In this document: in pieces, positions 1 to 16,347 of the stretch
Layout: every line of letters starts with the position of its first letter
Numbering within the stretch: the stretch's first letter is position 1
Assembly (NCBI RefSeq): GCF_901709675.1
Contig: NC_051094.1
Span: 12,706,501 to 12,770,500, forward strand
DNA: 64,000 bases
Direction: 5' to 3'
Source of the DNA: Syngnathus acus
Lineage: Eukaryota; Chordata; Actinopteri; Syngnathiformes; Syngnathidae
The notes under the pieces: generated by a model
What the model saw: the letters and a program-made list of their open reading frames with translations, nothing else
Told to the model about the DNA's origin: nothing
Database searches by the model: none
Program-made: the position numbers and the translations under genes

Positions 1-3259
<3,259 letters not shown>

Positions 3260-4284
3260 CTTGTCCACTTGAAATATTTCCTTTCAACTGCAGCACAAAG
3301 GGAAGAAATTCCTGTTAATAAATCTTAATGTTTTAGAGGATTGGGCGGTATTATGGTATCCTGCGGTACCTAAGGCTATGTTCTCACCGTATATCTTAAT
3401 GCTCAATTAGAATTTTGGGGTGAAATACATTTTTTGTGTGTGTGTAAGTGTTTGTGTTCAAGTTCCATGTTAAATGCAACCTCAGTCCATCTGGTGTGTG
3501 AACATATGTTCAGGGTGTAGTCCACTTTTTCACCCAAAGTCAGCTGGAATAAGTTATAGTCAAAGTCAGCAGGGATAAGCTCCAGTACGCTCCTGTGACC
3601 AAGATAAGCGTTGTTGAAAATGGATGGATGCATGAATTTTTATGCAGTATTTTACTGTTTATCGCACACACAAGACCAAAAGTGTTGAAAGATAGCTGCT
3701 ACATAAGAACTACATATAGAACACACTTTTGAGATATTTTGGGACATGCAGACTAAGTTTCATCAAATGTCTACACTGAGGATGAAAATGATACATTACG
3801 GTAAAATCTGTTTCACCTAACTTTAAATAGTAGTCTTCCAGCAGGATATCAACAGCCAGACCGGGGTCGCACTGCAGAGATAGTTTTTATGACACACTTA
3901 GTCGTTACATTTGCTTGTATCAATTAACTATGGTTCTCTTTGCTCTTGTGCCTTAAGCCGCACACAGACAAAAGTTGAATACGGTTTTGTTTCTTAATTC
4001 CAGTTCTTTTCGGTAACATGGCTGTAATTTGTTGTCACGTTCCTATCAATAATTTTGAATTTTAGAGTGCGGATGGGTAGGGAAATGTAAATAATAAGGA
4101 CAACGAATTCGTTGGAATAGTTTTATCAAATATGGCGCCAAATATATGTAATTTAGCTAGCGCCAGTGCCGGCCGGATTCCCCCATCACTTCAAACGTGT
4201 CCCATTCCTCCCCGACGTTTCAATGTTATTAAACACATTAATATATTCTTCAACACATTTCTTTTACGTTGTCAAATACTTACT
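3260..4284 (-). other. piwil2: Inferred piwil2 5'UTR: splice acceptor at 3288-3289, intron, and upstream non-coding exon ending at 4284
   Basis: Just upstream of the start codon the minus strand reads a pyrimidine-rich tract ending in CTGCAG. This is a good acceptor that would leave 28 nt of 5'UTR (3260-3287) in the first coding exon. The best matching donor on the same strand is TTGTA followed by GTAAGTAT, with the exon ending at 4284. That implies a 996-nt UTR intron (3288-4283) and a short non-coding first exon of roughly 50-60 nt starting near the CRE. Within the intron, 3480-3636 is a decayed teleost repeat. The pairing is an inference from splice motifs only. Confidence 0.4.
3480..3636 (+). 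repeat. Decayed copy of a common teleost repeat (tail ending in GGATGGATG)
   Basis: The order of blocks (TTCAGGGTGTAGTCC, CCCAAAGTCAGCTGG, ATAAGCTCCAGTACGC, then AAAATGGATGGATG) is that of a very abundant fish repeat whose full copies start with a tRNA-like head. Other fragments here are at 15125-15215, 26756-27012 (minus), 37684-37803, 46785-46860 and 57930-58095. Confidence 0.6.
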
Positions 4285-4351
4285 ACAACCGAGACGCCAC
4301 GAAGCAAATTGAGTATTAAGGTTGTGGAGACATCTGGCCCGCTAATCAAGA

Positions 4352-4619
4352 TGACGTCAGCAACAAGTCACGGTTGCTTGACTTGTATTTACTCAACTAA
4401 CCAACCAATTTCAATATGTCAGTGGAATAAAACGGTATTATGGAGGTTAAAACTCACACTTAGTTGGCTGAAAAACGTTTACCAAACTTCTCAACTGTCG
4501 TCGTCATTAAAAGTAAGTGAGTGAGGGAACTGTACCTGCCCTCAAGCGCTATTGGGCCATCCAATAGGAGGAGGTGTATACCATTGGTGTACAATAGCTG
4601 CCAATCATTCACCGCCAAT
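4352..4619 (-). promoter_or_regulatory. piwil2: Putative piwil2 promoter: CRE palindrome plus six CCAAT/NF-Y boxes
   Basis: A perfect CRE (TGACGTCA) sits at 4352-4359, about 70 bp upstream of the inferred first-exon donor. CCAAT pentamers occur at 4405-4409, 4561-4565, 4601-4605 and 4615-4619, and in the opposite orientation (ATTGG) at 4551-4555 and 4583-4587, so five lie within 69 bp. A MYB-type CAACTG is at 4492-4497. CRE-binding factors, NF-Y and A-MYB are known regulators of germline and piRNA-pathway promoters. The assignment to piwil2 is by position. No TATA box is evident. Confidence 0.5.
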
Positions 4620-6744
4620 TAATGTCGTAATGGACTTTATTGCCCCCTAAAGTAAAAATACCCTTTGGAACGGTGACAATTATTATTATTAGTAATAATA
4701 GTAACTAAAACAACTCTTGTGGAGCAACATATTTCAAATGCGCCTGGAATTACACCCCCCCACACATACACAAAACACTCAAGTATGGAATAAAACAATC
4801 GCGCAAGTGCATATGCACTTGCTTTGTTAATTGTAACAGAAAATATTCATCAACCCCGTTAATTACTAAAATATTATGAAGGAGCCAAACCAAACCTAGT
4901 TTGTCTGACATTTGAATTCTTGTGTCATACAAATACGTACTGACCGAGGATGTGTTGCCATCTACTGTTAGACAGTAGTAACTACAACGGCAATCCATCT
5001 AAAACCAAACCAAACCAAACCATCACGAAGGCCTTTTGTGCATTTAACTGATGATCTATATTATTTTATAATTTATGTATCATATAATCATAACTAATTT
5101 GCACTGCATATGCAAGGAAACACGAACATACAGGCAATATATGTATTCCAAAATGAAAGTCCAGACAACATGAAGAACAGAACAATATGATACTCAGAAA
5201 GACATGACAAGACTAATAAAAGACCACAAAATCTACATGCGTGATTGTCTAAACATGTTTTATAAGCTTTATAAACTGAAATCCAGTTGTATTTCTTCTT
5301 ATTGTACTGTATTGTTATACAAGACTTTGAAGCAGCTTTGCTTTCAATGTACTGTCAGCCGTACCTCAGTCACAAAGGATAAAGCCATTTTTTTGGGCCA
5401 ATTTAAGTAGCCTTTAATCAAAGCTTTCCTTATAATCGACAATAGAAATTTGACCAACCTTGACAACCAAAAAGTTGTCTTTTTGAACAATTTAATTTCT
5501 GGCCACCATAAGGACTGTCGAAGATCATAACAAAATGTTTTGTCACACCACTGCTCAACTGCTTCATTGTCTTTTTTATTTGCAGTGGAGTAATCTCATA
5601 TGTGCTTCTTTTAACGATTGTCTTAATCTTCTATTTATTTTTTAGCCTTAATACTAGGAGACCCTCTGGAGCAATGAAAAAAAGACACTGACCCGCAGAA
5701 TAGTGGCTCTGTGTAAAGAGTAAGAATTTGACTCACAGTCTTTTCACCCTGGAAGTCTGACCCATCTTTCGTGACTTATACAGATTAGTAATAGCCTTAG
5801 TGTAAATGGACCAAATTTTCTTGACAGCAGGAGGCCTAAGAGAAAGTGGCATTCATCTGATGTGACAGTCATTGCAGACCTGCCTGTCAGACTGCACAGT
5901 AGATAATTAGGAGTCAGCAGCCGAGTTTGCCAAGGCCTGCATCTTCAATTGAGGAACAGGGATGACAGGCAGGATTATGGGTCCCATTACAACTGTTTCT
6001 GCCTGGATGATAATAACGATGCAACTAGCCAAACTCTCCTACAAGCTTTTCTATCTAACTATTCATTTTATGTCTCGCTTATCTTCACTAGGGTCATGCT
6101 TTTCTGTCAGCATACATAGCTACATAGTAAATTATGGGGGGTGCCATGCAAGATAACATCCCCGTGGGATCAAAATGATCATGAGAACAATGATAAAAAA
6201 TCGGAGACCTACACTGGTGAATAACCTACAGAGAGATGAGAGAAAAGTATGTAATACAAGTTACATCATTAACACGCTACGCCAACAGGGACTCAAATCC
6301 TGCAGTGTCCCCCTGTTTAAGACAGTTCATGTCCAGGCTTAATTGAAGCTTGAAACCATGTGGTCCAATAAAACAAAAATAGAACTTTTTGGCACAAACT
6401 CCACTCATGCTGTTTGGGGGGAAAACTAAAGCCGAGTTGCATACCAAGAACACCACACCTACTAAAGCAGGGGGAGAAAACATTATGCTTTGGAACAGTT
6501 TTTCTGTAAAGGGGACAGGGAGACTGATTTGTGTTCAGGAAAACATTCATAGGCTCATGTAAAGAGAGATTTTGAGTAGTAGTACAGTACTTGCTCAAAT
6601 AAATTAAAATTTAGATAAAGAACTGTTTCATTGCTTTGCTTTGTTGTAAATTTGTAAAACAAACAACAAACACAACAACAACAACAAAACATGTTTGCAT
6701 GTGTGCTGTATTTTCACAAATTGTTGTGCAATGCTCTCCTTGCA
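4620..6744. other. Intergenic, no gene seen
   Basis: AT-rich unique-looking DNA between the piwil2 promoter and htr7. It holds short tandem stretches only: AAACC-type repeats near 5010-5022 and a CAA-rich stretch near 6660-6690. Open frames are short and lack family motifs. Confidence 0.6.
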
Positions 6745-6905
6745 GTGTGGGTTAAGAATTGGACCAACTCAAGAAGTTGGGTCAATTCCACCCAACTTTC
6801 AGTTGTTTTGAAAAAAAAAAAAAAAGGTTTTGGGTTGTTTTGGTCAGTTTGACCCAATTTACTGTGCCAGTCCAATATGTAACCCAAATTAGGTTGTTTG
6901 TAACC
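6745..6905. repeat. Repeat rich in ACCCAA/TTGGGT blocks
   Basis: Repeated short inverted and direct blocks (GTTGGGTCAATT, GACCCAATTT, TTGGGTTGTTTTG) around an A-run. A second copy lies in the htr7 intron at 27070-27185. This type of ACCCAA-containing dispersed repeat is common in teleosts; I cannot classify it. Confidence 0.55.
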
Positions 6906-7014
6906 TAGCATTTTTAAGGGTGTACATTCTATCATTATACCCAATACTAAGAGTACTAGCGAAATAATTTCTCATCCGTATTTGGAGCGCCCTCTTTCAT
7001 CATCATATGAATCA

Positions 7015-7064
7015 CTCTGAGAGAGCGAGAGAGAGCGAGAGAGAGAGAGAAAGAGAGAGAGAGT
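7015..7064 (+). repeat. GA-rich simple repeat upstream of htr7
   Basis: An imperfect (GA)n tract, interrupted by GC and AAG, lies about 290 bp before the htr7 start codon, so it falls in the likely promoter or 5'UTR. GA tracts can bind GAGA-type factors, but no function can be shown here. Confidence 0.8.
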
Positions 7065-7350
7065 CGCAAGTCATACATGAACGCATCTCTTCACATTGTC
7101 CTTACTGTTGCTTTGCTTTGGACGAACAAGGTATTGCGCTCCGTGAGACGGACTATCTTTGGACCGGAAACCACCAGCACCCAAAACTGTGTTCTGCTCC
7201 GAAGGCGAACGCCTTGATGAAGTGAATCTGCAACTGTCTCGAAGTGAAATGTACTGAATCGGATTGGAAAGCAGGTCACCAACATCCCAATATGCGCGTT
7301 GGAGTGCGCTGGCGAATTGTGCCTTTACTTTATTCAGTAGCGTTGTCGTG

Positions 7351-7817
7351 ATGTTCAACACTTCAGGCATTGAGCTCCCATTGAACAAGAAGGAAGATAT
7401 TTCTGAAGTTACTAATGGCACCTGGCAGCTTTTCTACAACGTCCTGCAGAACATCGGACCCACAACCATGCGGAATGAGTCGTGCGGGGAGCAGCTGCTG
7501 AATTTCAGGCGCCCGGAGAAGATCATCATCGGAGTGATGCTGGCCGTCATCACAGCGGTCACGGTGATGGGAAACACGCTGGTCGTAATTGCGGTGTGCG
7601 TGGTGAAGAAATTACGGCAGCCTTCAAACTACCTCCTGGTGTCTTTAGCCGTGGCCGACTTGTCCGTGGCCATAGTGGTGATGCCATTTGTTATAGTGAC
7701 TGACCTCACCGGGGGCAAGTGGCTTTTTGGCGAGGTCTTTTGCAACATATTCATCGGCATGGATGTAATGTGCTGCACGGCGTCCATCATGACCCTCTGT
7801 GTGATCAGCGTGGACAG
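7351..7817 (+). CDS. htr7: 5-hydroxytryptamine receptor 7, coding exon 1 (residues 1-155 plus two bases)
   Basis: Encodes the N-terminus to TM3 of the Gs-coupled serotonin receptor 5-HT7, a plasma-membrane GPCR that raises cAMP. The ATG at 7351 is the first in frame after a stop at 7255-7257. The extracellular tail has N-glycosylation sequons at N3, N22 and N42. TM1 holds GN (N75, position 1.50). The ICL1 motif KKLRQPSNY is at 86-94. TM2 holds LAVADLS with D103 (2.50), followed by GGKWLFG in ECL1. TM3 starts after C131 (disulfide Cys 3.25) and contains the amine-binding D138 (3.32) and the block MDVMCCTASIM. The exon stops inside the DRY motif after GAC-AG, followed by a GTACAG donor at 7818. 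The junction is phase 2 and joins exon 2 at 28171. The block MDVMCCTASIMTLCVIS identifies 5-HT7 among aminergic receptors. Which teleost paralogue this is cannot be told. Confidence 0.96.
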
Positions 7818-10800
7818 GTACAGTACGTCACGAAACGTAAATTGCTCATATGCGCGCGCCTGCCTTAAAGAATCCGACCTGAGCTCAAGTTGGACTCAAT
7901 GAACAGGTTACACTGTGTAAGTAAGCAAATTTCATCCGCCGATAATAAACCGGGAGTCAAATGCATCTAATAACGGGGTATTTGGCGCCAGGGGAGGCAA
8001 AATTCAGATCAGCAGATATTCTAATTGCTACACTCACTGGAGCAGCAAATGCACACGCACACTCATTAATTTACGGCACATTTAATTAATCTGCTTGACC
8101 AGAGGCGTGGGAAGTGTAATTTGGATCAACTGCAGGAGTCAGGACTTTTAAAGTAAATTTCACCCATCCTGTGCACTCAGGACATACTGTATGGCTCCCC
8201 AGCATTTCCAATTCATGATATGGATTGAATTTTGTCAGTGCCAAAACAACTTAATTATTTTGGGTTAAAAGTGTAGGATACTTAGATGCTTTCCGCACTA
8301 GTTATTGGGGAGGTGGTGGGTCTGCCTGTGACAAATGAGTATGCGCTCCCTGCTGAAATTGTAATGAAAAAGTCGAGGTAATGGTATTTAATCGATTCTT
8401 CTGCAAGATAAATTTAAATGTAATAACAGCTGCATGAAACTCTGAGGGTGAAAAAAGACTTGTGGATAAGGAAGCCACAGAGCTGAGTGATACAGTATGT
8501 TAAAGGTTTGCACTCATTCCTTATAGTCATAGCATGAGTTCCACTTTTATAGTACATACTATGTATATATTATGGAACCAATGAACATCATCTTACCTTG
8601 TAGAATAGATTTTTGTCCGTCTTAACACCCCAATGCAACATGCATTTATTATTAGCATTAGTGAATGTATATAAGACCCGGCCTCTTTTTGCTAATACTA
8701 CGTATCAGGTTATGTGAATGGCTCAATACTACAAGCGAGTAAGCATTTGTTATCAGAAAAAAAAGTTTTCGTACTTAGAACACGCTAGAATTAACGTACA
8801 CCAATTGTGTTGAACAGTACAGTCATCACAACGAAACAAATGAGAGTGGAGTTAACATAATAATCAAAGCAGGACTCAGATAATTTTCTGCGGTATGGTG
8901 AGTACTGATGATAGGATAGCTGTTTTGAATGTGATTGAAGACTTACAAAAATGTATCTGCAGGATACGGGTTGGTCAGGATTCTAGAAATGTTGACTTTT
9001 CTCGGTGAGGACGTTAATGCTATCTTTTGACATCATGGAGCCAGAAGCATAGGCCCAATAAATATTTAATCCCACGGGTTTATAAGGATGTTCTCCGAGA
9101 GACCACTAAGGTAGAATTCAGTATCTCTGACCTTTCCTGCCCAAAATCTAATCAGCGACAGATAACACCACAAAGACCCATGGAAAATAGCAAACTGTGA
9201 GCTCAGTTATGGGCAGAGGTGGGCACTTTACGCAATTTTGCCGGTCCGACATCCATCCTTCGTTGCTGTCCTCAGTTAGACTTGATTAGCATCCAGGTAA
9301 TAGGACTGCATGCAGTTTCCCTTCTCTTCCTTCTGGAGCTTGATTGCTGGAATAGGTACATTTGGCTCCAATTCAACAAAGATACAATATACATACAAAA
9401 ATGATAACAATGAAATGAATGGTGATATCCTATTGATAACATGGTTAACAAACAAAACTCAACATTCCCTTCTGTTTAGTGTACCGACGGGATGAGTGAT
9501 CACTGAAAATGGAAGTCACCAATACAATTGCTAGATTGCAAATTTTGTTTTGTAAATGGGCATTCCTTTTGGCCTTGTTCAACAACAAAATTGGTTTCAC
9601 TGATGATATAGTTAGTTTGACATTTTAATAGGACAGCAGGAACACTGATAACTGATGACATCTCACCAGAATAGACGTTTGAAAAGTCACCAATACCCCC
9701 TTGTTGAAACCAGTGGCTTACATCTTTTTACCGAACTCTGTAATTCAAAAATCAAAATTTCCAGCAGACAAATGCCCCTTAATCAATCCCATACAAAGTG
9801 TATCCCACATTAGATGGACTAACCTTATTTCTTTTCGGCAAAGAAGGGTTCCCTCAGCACGTCTGACATGGGTCAAGCTAAAGGTTGGCTTTGGCTGGCT
9901 GATGAGTGAAGCTGCCTTCTTTGCCCGAATAATTTGTGTTTATAAAGAAGTGAAGGAGCTGGTTTGCTGTGCATGGACATGCTTGCTGAAGGACGGGACG
10001 GTGTAACAATACAACCACAGATAACAAAATGCACTGTCCAGTTAGGTTTAACCCTTTGGCTGATTGGTTAGTGGCATTGTCAGTGTCTGGGATACTAGGT
10101 TTCAAAATCCAGGTTGGAAAACTCTCAGATCGCTATGCTGTTCTATAATTGCATCCATTTAACTATGTATGGCATGATATGATGAAAAATTTTTTTAAGA
10201 CTGTAGCAGACCAATTGATAAGAGAATTCCAAATACATTTTATACATCTTTCGGGACCCTAACTTCTAAGCAATTTATTTGTATGATACACTCCCATGGC
10301 ATTTATATTTCAATATAAAATCTGATTGATGATGTCATAATGTTGATGGCCACACATGGATGAGTAATTCATCACCTCTGTTGCTTAAGTTAACATTCAG
10401 TTGCATAATTGAAATGATTGTTTCTGTCTGTGTTATAAAGAGAAAAGATGAAGTCATTCACATTGCATGCATGAATTTTAAGATTGAGGTGTATGAAGAC
10501 ACCCTCCCATAAGATAAAATGTGTTTCGGCTTCACTTTTTTTTTACAAGTTCCCTGAGTGTACACATTCAATAATTCAAAAGTCAACATAAATGATTTAT
10601 TCAAAACAGTGGAAAGAGAGGGTGCTTTCCTGTAGTTCCTTGGATGTCTTAGGAAAGTCGTACTGAAGGAATGAAGGCGCTAACGTTGGAGTTTGGATGA
10701 TAAAATATATCATATATAAATATCAGTAACTGTAAAAGTTGACTGTAGGTTACACTCAGCATGGGAAATCAAACAACGATTTCAGTAAGAAGCAATGTTC

Positions 10801-12928
10801 ACATTTTTAAGAATTTGTGAGGTGAGTCTGTCCCTGCAGAGAGTGCAGCTGGGGAATATTCACCCGCAGTAACACACACGCGCACGCACGCACGCACGCA
10901 CGCACACACACACGCATGACCTGACATTGCTGATGCATCCTCAGGTAATGTGATGTGACGCCCAAGCTCTGCTCTCGGGCACTTTTCCTTTCCAACTTCC
11001 ACCTTGTGTAGTACTGGATATTTCCTACAGGACTAGCATGATCAGCTCAAAGGAAGTTTGTCTGTGAAGGAATTCTTTGAAAAATCCAAAAAGTGCATGT
11101 TCGAGTCAGGAAATACGACAATATTTGAGAATCCATGATCACAAGCATAGTTAATGCAACAAAGCATTCTGAGTATTTCATGCTGACTACAGTTTTAATC
11201 TTCGAAGAAGAAACGAAAGAAAATTCCATTCTGTGTATGCCCGTGATCTTGGGGCAATCACTTGCAAAGTTTTGACAATGAAAAAATTTCAGAAATCACA
11301 AAAGACATATGGTGTGAGAATTTGGTTGGTTAATCATTTGTAAGTGCTGCTTGTATAACCAACTGCAGCTGTTTGTTTCCTGTTTGATTACCTGTTTGAC
11401 ATTTATTACAAAACAACCTGAAGGCAGATTGTAGGCTGCATGTGCTTGGGTGTGCGTGTGAAGTGGTTTTAAAATAAAAAATGAAAAGGTCCAAATCCAA
11501 AATATGTACAATGAAACTTCTGATAATCTGTTTTGGGATGCTGGTCCTGGTGGCTCTTTTATTTCAAGACATTTTACTATCTTGGAAATAGAATGGTCAA
11601 ACATATATTGTAACATTCTTCATTAAAAAAATTAACCTCTGTAAATTTTGAGATCCTAAACCCAAAACAGTCTCAACTCTAATGACATACAGGAGATGAT
11701 GCGGTTTCATTGTTGACATTCTTGAGTGGACAAAGAATGTATCTATCTACTGGTGAATTTTTTTCTCTTTCTGGTTATGACACTCATCCAGCCAACCAAA
11801 GCAAAGCACTTGTGCTCATGCCTCAGTGTCAACAGAAATAAATACAATTTCCGGCCACAAGTCAGTTTTATTTTTTGCTGCATTTTATTGCTGTCTGTAT
11901 TGTGATTCACTTCAATCAAAATTATCCTTCCGCTCTAATCTGTAACCTCTTGAACGCAACCACACAACTGAAAATGAGGCCAGGAAGGAATTTGGGATTT
12001 TCAAGTGTTTGTCAGCTAAAATAAATCACAACCATCTTTGCCTTTTAAAGTCTTACTTATATTGAAATCTTACACAGCTTTGAGTGGATTTATGTACATA
12101 CAAACCCTTGTTTTTTTTTTTTTAACCAAACAAAAAAATATATATTTAGATAGCTACAGCACAAGCAGCAGCAGGAGGATGGGAATGTTTCACTCTCTTG
12201 TGAAACTTGACATGGAGGATGATGGATTATTAATAACCGGCAAGCTGATAGTGATCAGAGCTATACTTTACTATTGTCTACTTGCCACTCTATTTATTCA
12301 ACAATCTCCGGAGACAAGAAGAATAAAAAGGGTGAAGTGCTGAGTGACTTTAGTGTTGCATAAATCAAGCTTCAAGTTTGGCATTACAATGTTGTGATCC
12401 ATTATTAGTCGATACTAAACAAGAGGGCAATAAACAGTTACAAATCAGAAAGATAATAGGCTTTGTGTTGACTTCTTGTTCCTCTGGGACTTAGAAAAAG
12501 AATGCCATCATAAATAATTGGTTGTTCACTTTTAAGATGTCACACATACGTATTTAACTCTGTGTGTGTGTGTGCTGATATGAGTAAGATTTGCACATAT
12601 TTAAAGCAATTAGGAATATAAGTGAAAACAGTTACTCCAAATTGTATATTTGCTATCTTTGCTTTGGATGTGAAAAATGGTGACTTAATCTTTGGCACTG
12701 ACTGCAGTTTGTATTCCAATGGTGAATTCAATATTGTTATGATGCTGACATCAATTATCAATTGTGCTTGTGGAAAACAGTGTGCCTCAGAATTGACCTG
12801 TAACTAAGTTGATATATTATATGCAGCGGTAGTTTATTAGATGTACAGTACAAATACCCCACTCTGTAATGTCAAACATACAGTCCATTAGTAGTTAAGA
12901 AGTGGGAAAATTATGATATACCCTAAGC

Positions 12929-13315
12929 CACTGGTCCCCAACCTTTCTAGCACCAAGGACCAGATATATTTCCACGGACCGGCCTTTAAGGTGTGGTGAA
13001 CAAATACAACTAAATAAATGATCTGACCGGCTTATAAACAATGGTATAATATAATAATAAATGTCAATCCACTGTGTACTTCTATGCAACTTTACAAGCT
13101 GCGTCCTCATAACATCGGACCAACAACCTAACATGGGTAATGTTATGTTCACGTCGCAGAGAGAATCCGGTACATTTAAAGAAAAAAAAAAGATTGTTCA
13201 GACTCAGATAAATAAAATGGAAATAAAGCAAATTATTTATTCTTTCTTGAGCGGCCCGGTACCAAATGATCCACGGACTGGTACCGTTCCGCGGCTCGGG
13301 GGTCGGGAACCACTG
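12929..13315. mobile_element. Non-autonomous hAT-like element (387 bp) with 8-bp target-site duplication
   Basis: Left end CACTGGTCCCCAACC and right end (reverse complement) CAGTGGTTCCCGACC form the terminal inverted repeats typical of the hAT/Charlie style. The flanks are CCCTAAGC (12921-12928) and CTCTAAGC (13316-13323), an 8-bp duplication with one change, as hAT transposases make. The inside has no transposase frame. Confidence 0.85.
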
Positions 13316-15124
13316 CTCTAAGCTATAACGATAATGACTTCAAGATGTTTTTCAGTCAGGACAGTTGTGCAAGTAACAGCTTACAAATGGACCCTTGGTG
13401 AGATTGTCTGCTGTTGAAGCATTCTGCCAGAACTGTGATATTTGCACATGATTCCTAGAGGTTTGAGGTCGCATACAATATGCTGAGAAGCGTGAGCTGC
13501 TAGGTCACAATTTGGAGCAGAGATTGAAAAGAACACAATTAGGAGGTGATTAGGAGCAAATTATTGACCAACAAGGTTATGAAGCCTGTCGCTTGCTATT
13601 TTGTAGAGCTTACTGCTTACTATGTAGTACAGCTGTGCAATACCTGAGATTTTAGTATCGATTGATATCAAGTGAATGGCGCCAGTATCACCGATACAGA
13701 TACCAAGTAATTTTAGGTTAAAAAAAATCATGTTACTTTAAATTGCTTGTCCTATTAAATAACACTTATATGCAAATTCAACTTTTTGATGAGTTCTCAA
13801 CTGTCCCATTCTATCTTCAATGGAAATATGCCTGGATTGTCGTAATGAATGTTGCAATATCGCTATAGAATCCCACATTTTTCATATTGAATCTTTGACT
13901 TCTTTGCATGGCATTGCGTAATGGTATGAAATGTCTGGGTAATTTAATTACACAACACAATGTATTCACACCTAAAAACGATCCACTGCAGCAAGTCGCA
14001 GTGTTTTTTCAAGGAGCTCGTAGTGCTTTTTCTCTGTCACTTCATTCACACATACTGTTTCACCGCTTTGGCATTGAAAGCTCTCTCACAGAACGTCGGC
14101 AGTCTGGTGAAATGGAAGGAGAGCGAGCAAGCGTCAGATGGCGGCGGTGTCTGTAACGGGGTGTAGAAATCGAGGGCATTTATGTATTGTGGGGCCATGG
14201 CATGGAGGGATTTTCTATGGAAGTAGGAGCAGTGGAGCCCCTGTAAACTAATACAGGACAATTGTCACTTAATACATTAGGTACATACACACAGATACAA
14301 ATACAGACAAACTGTAGTTGTCCATTAATTTGTTGTTCTTGTGAAAGGCATTGAAAATTGTTGAACATGTTCAAGGTTCTCTAGGACTTATTATGGTCCC
14401 AAATGTTGTTGTTTATGAGCCATTCTTCTTTGAATTAATTAATGTAACTATTTTAGTTCAATTTTTAACACATTAGTTTGTAATTGTCATAGACAGCATT
14501 ATTTTCGGTCCATATTGTTCAAAGAAAAGAAAAGAAATGAAAAGAAATTCAATTTTCAGGTTTAGCTCATTTCCATCTATCTACTCAGTGTACGATAACT
14601 GTCTATTTCTCAATGTTGCACCTCTTTGTAAATATGTATCTTTAGCATATAGATCACTGATAGTGTAGTGGTGCAAAGAGCTGATTTTGGTACAGCCAGT
14701 GTGGGATTGATTTCCACTCGCAACTGTATAATTTAATGTCCTGCCACAGTAACTGGGACATGTGAAAGACTAATCCGATTTTCAATCGATCGAAGCGTAT
14801 ACTTGCAGGAGTAATTTGATTTCCGATCGAATAGTCTGGTTGTGTTAATCCACGTTTAAACAGTTGATCAAGGTCAGAATAAAGTGTTTGCACGTAAAGT
14901 GTTCTGCAACCTGTTTTTAATAAATTGAATGAAATAGTTGGCTCTCTCAAGTGTTTTGATTGCAACTTCTAGTTACATAATGTGGAGACAAAATTTGTAT
15001 TTGTCATTATATTAATATGACAAATTACACCTCTGTTTGTCATTATATTAATGCACAGCTAAAACATTTACTGTGCATGCATCTTAATTTCATTTGTCAG
15101 AAATAACCAATGCTGTACCCATCT

Positions 15125-15215
15125 GTCTCTTACCCAAAGTCAGCTGGACTAAAAAAAGGCTCCACCTGCAACACGAATAAGAGTCCAAGCCCTTTAGAAA
15201 AGCAATGGATAAAGA
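15125..15215 (+). repeat. Decayed fragment of the GGATGGATG-tailed teleost repeat
   Basis: Blocks ACCCAAAGTCAGCTGG, GGCTCCACC and AGCAATGGATAAAG align in order with the fragment at 3480-3636, with heavy decay. Confidence 0.5.
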
Positions 15216-16347
15216 AAACATTGGTAACTCCCATCATCTATTTTTGGGTCACTAGTTATAATTCCTGCCCCAGTGAACCCTGACAAAGTCATCTGGCCGA
15301 ACTTCACTGAGGCCTTGGTTTGATTTTAATAGTGGCAGGCTGACAGAGCATCTCTAAACTCTTCTAAACATCACAATATTTTGAATGTAGTCACAGAAAT
15401 TTTATGATGAATGAATCATAGATTACAGTTTAAGATGCCATGCATCTAAAGTATTCAACTGCTCCGAACCGGTTTATCCCGCTGCAAGATGATTTAGATA
15501 AGAAAGTCCACAACACATTGGTGAGCTGCCAATCTTCGGGAAGACAACCACCTGCGTTGTATATGTCAACATCCATCTATGTATGATGTGTTGAAAGCTC
15601 TATCTCACTCTCACTATCTCTTTGGGGTAATACAAAATCTGTGATTTGACCGTTCAGGTCTTAAGCCCTGTCTACTGGATCTAGGTCAGAGTATTTTAGT
15701 GCATTTGAAACAAGCAAGTGAGCATGTTTTAAAATCCACAAGAGGAAAGAACACAATACGCTTTTTTTGAATTTGGGTTCACTTTTCGAAAGACTGTTAT
15801 AAAGTCAGCCATATTCTACAGTTAGTCAATTTCTTACTGGACATTAAGCAGCCTACAATTTTTCAAATCTCTATTTTCTCCAATCAGCAAAGATCCCTTG
15901 AATTGGATAGGTTGTGCATATTTTGCATGTTCAAAGGTAGCTGCAGTGATGTAATACAGTACAGTAGTATAATTTGAGGTATTATGATGATAGCATGTCA
16001 CAGACAGTTAAAGTAATTAAATGTATAATGGAATCATTTTTACTGACAATATGTCCAGTTTAATGACCTCATTTATAACCATGTCTGTTAGAGTGGTGCT
16101 CACTCACTTATTTTGCAAGAACCACACGGGAGACAAGTAAGTCCTTTTAAACACCTGCAGGTGAAGAGTCCATTCGTCGCTGTGCGTACAGCGATGATCG
16201 AATGAGGTCTGACTCTGGCCTCTTGCAAGAGCATTTTTATTAAGAGAAACAGGGTGGGGGTTAGAGTGGACTGGATGGAGAGAAAGCCCTTGACCTCTAG
16301 TCAAAACGTAGCAGGGGGTGTTTTACGACGTTGTGTAGGATGGGACA

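Noticed and set aside
4132-4524. 130-codon plus-strand open frame over the piwil2 promoter region
   Set aside because: Lies across CRE/CCAAT sites, no motif, better explained as regulatory and 5'UTR DNA.
7264-7350. Upstream extension of htr7 beginning at a TTG codon
   Set aside because: No ATG in this stretch after the in-frame stop at 7255-7257; the first ATG at 7351 gives a plausible glycosylated N-tail.
7818-7902. Reading of htr7 exon 1 through the donor to a stop at 7900-7902
   Set aside because: Intron read-through; the GTACAG donor and the exon 2 acceptor restore DRY exactly.
10871-10915. CRISPR-like short repeats
   Set aside because: This is a simple (AC/GCAC)n microsatellite; no spacer-repeat structure, and the genome is eukaryotic.
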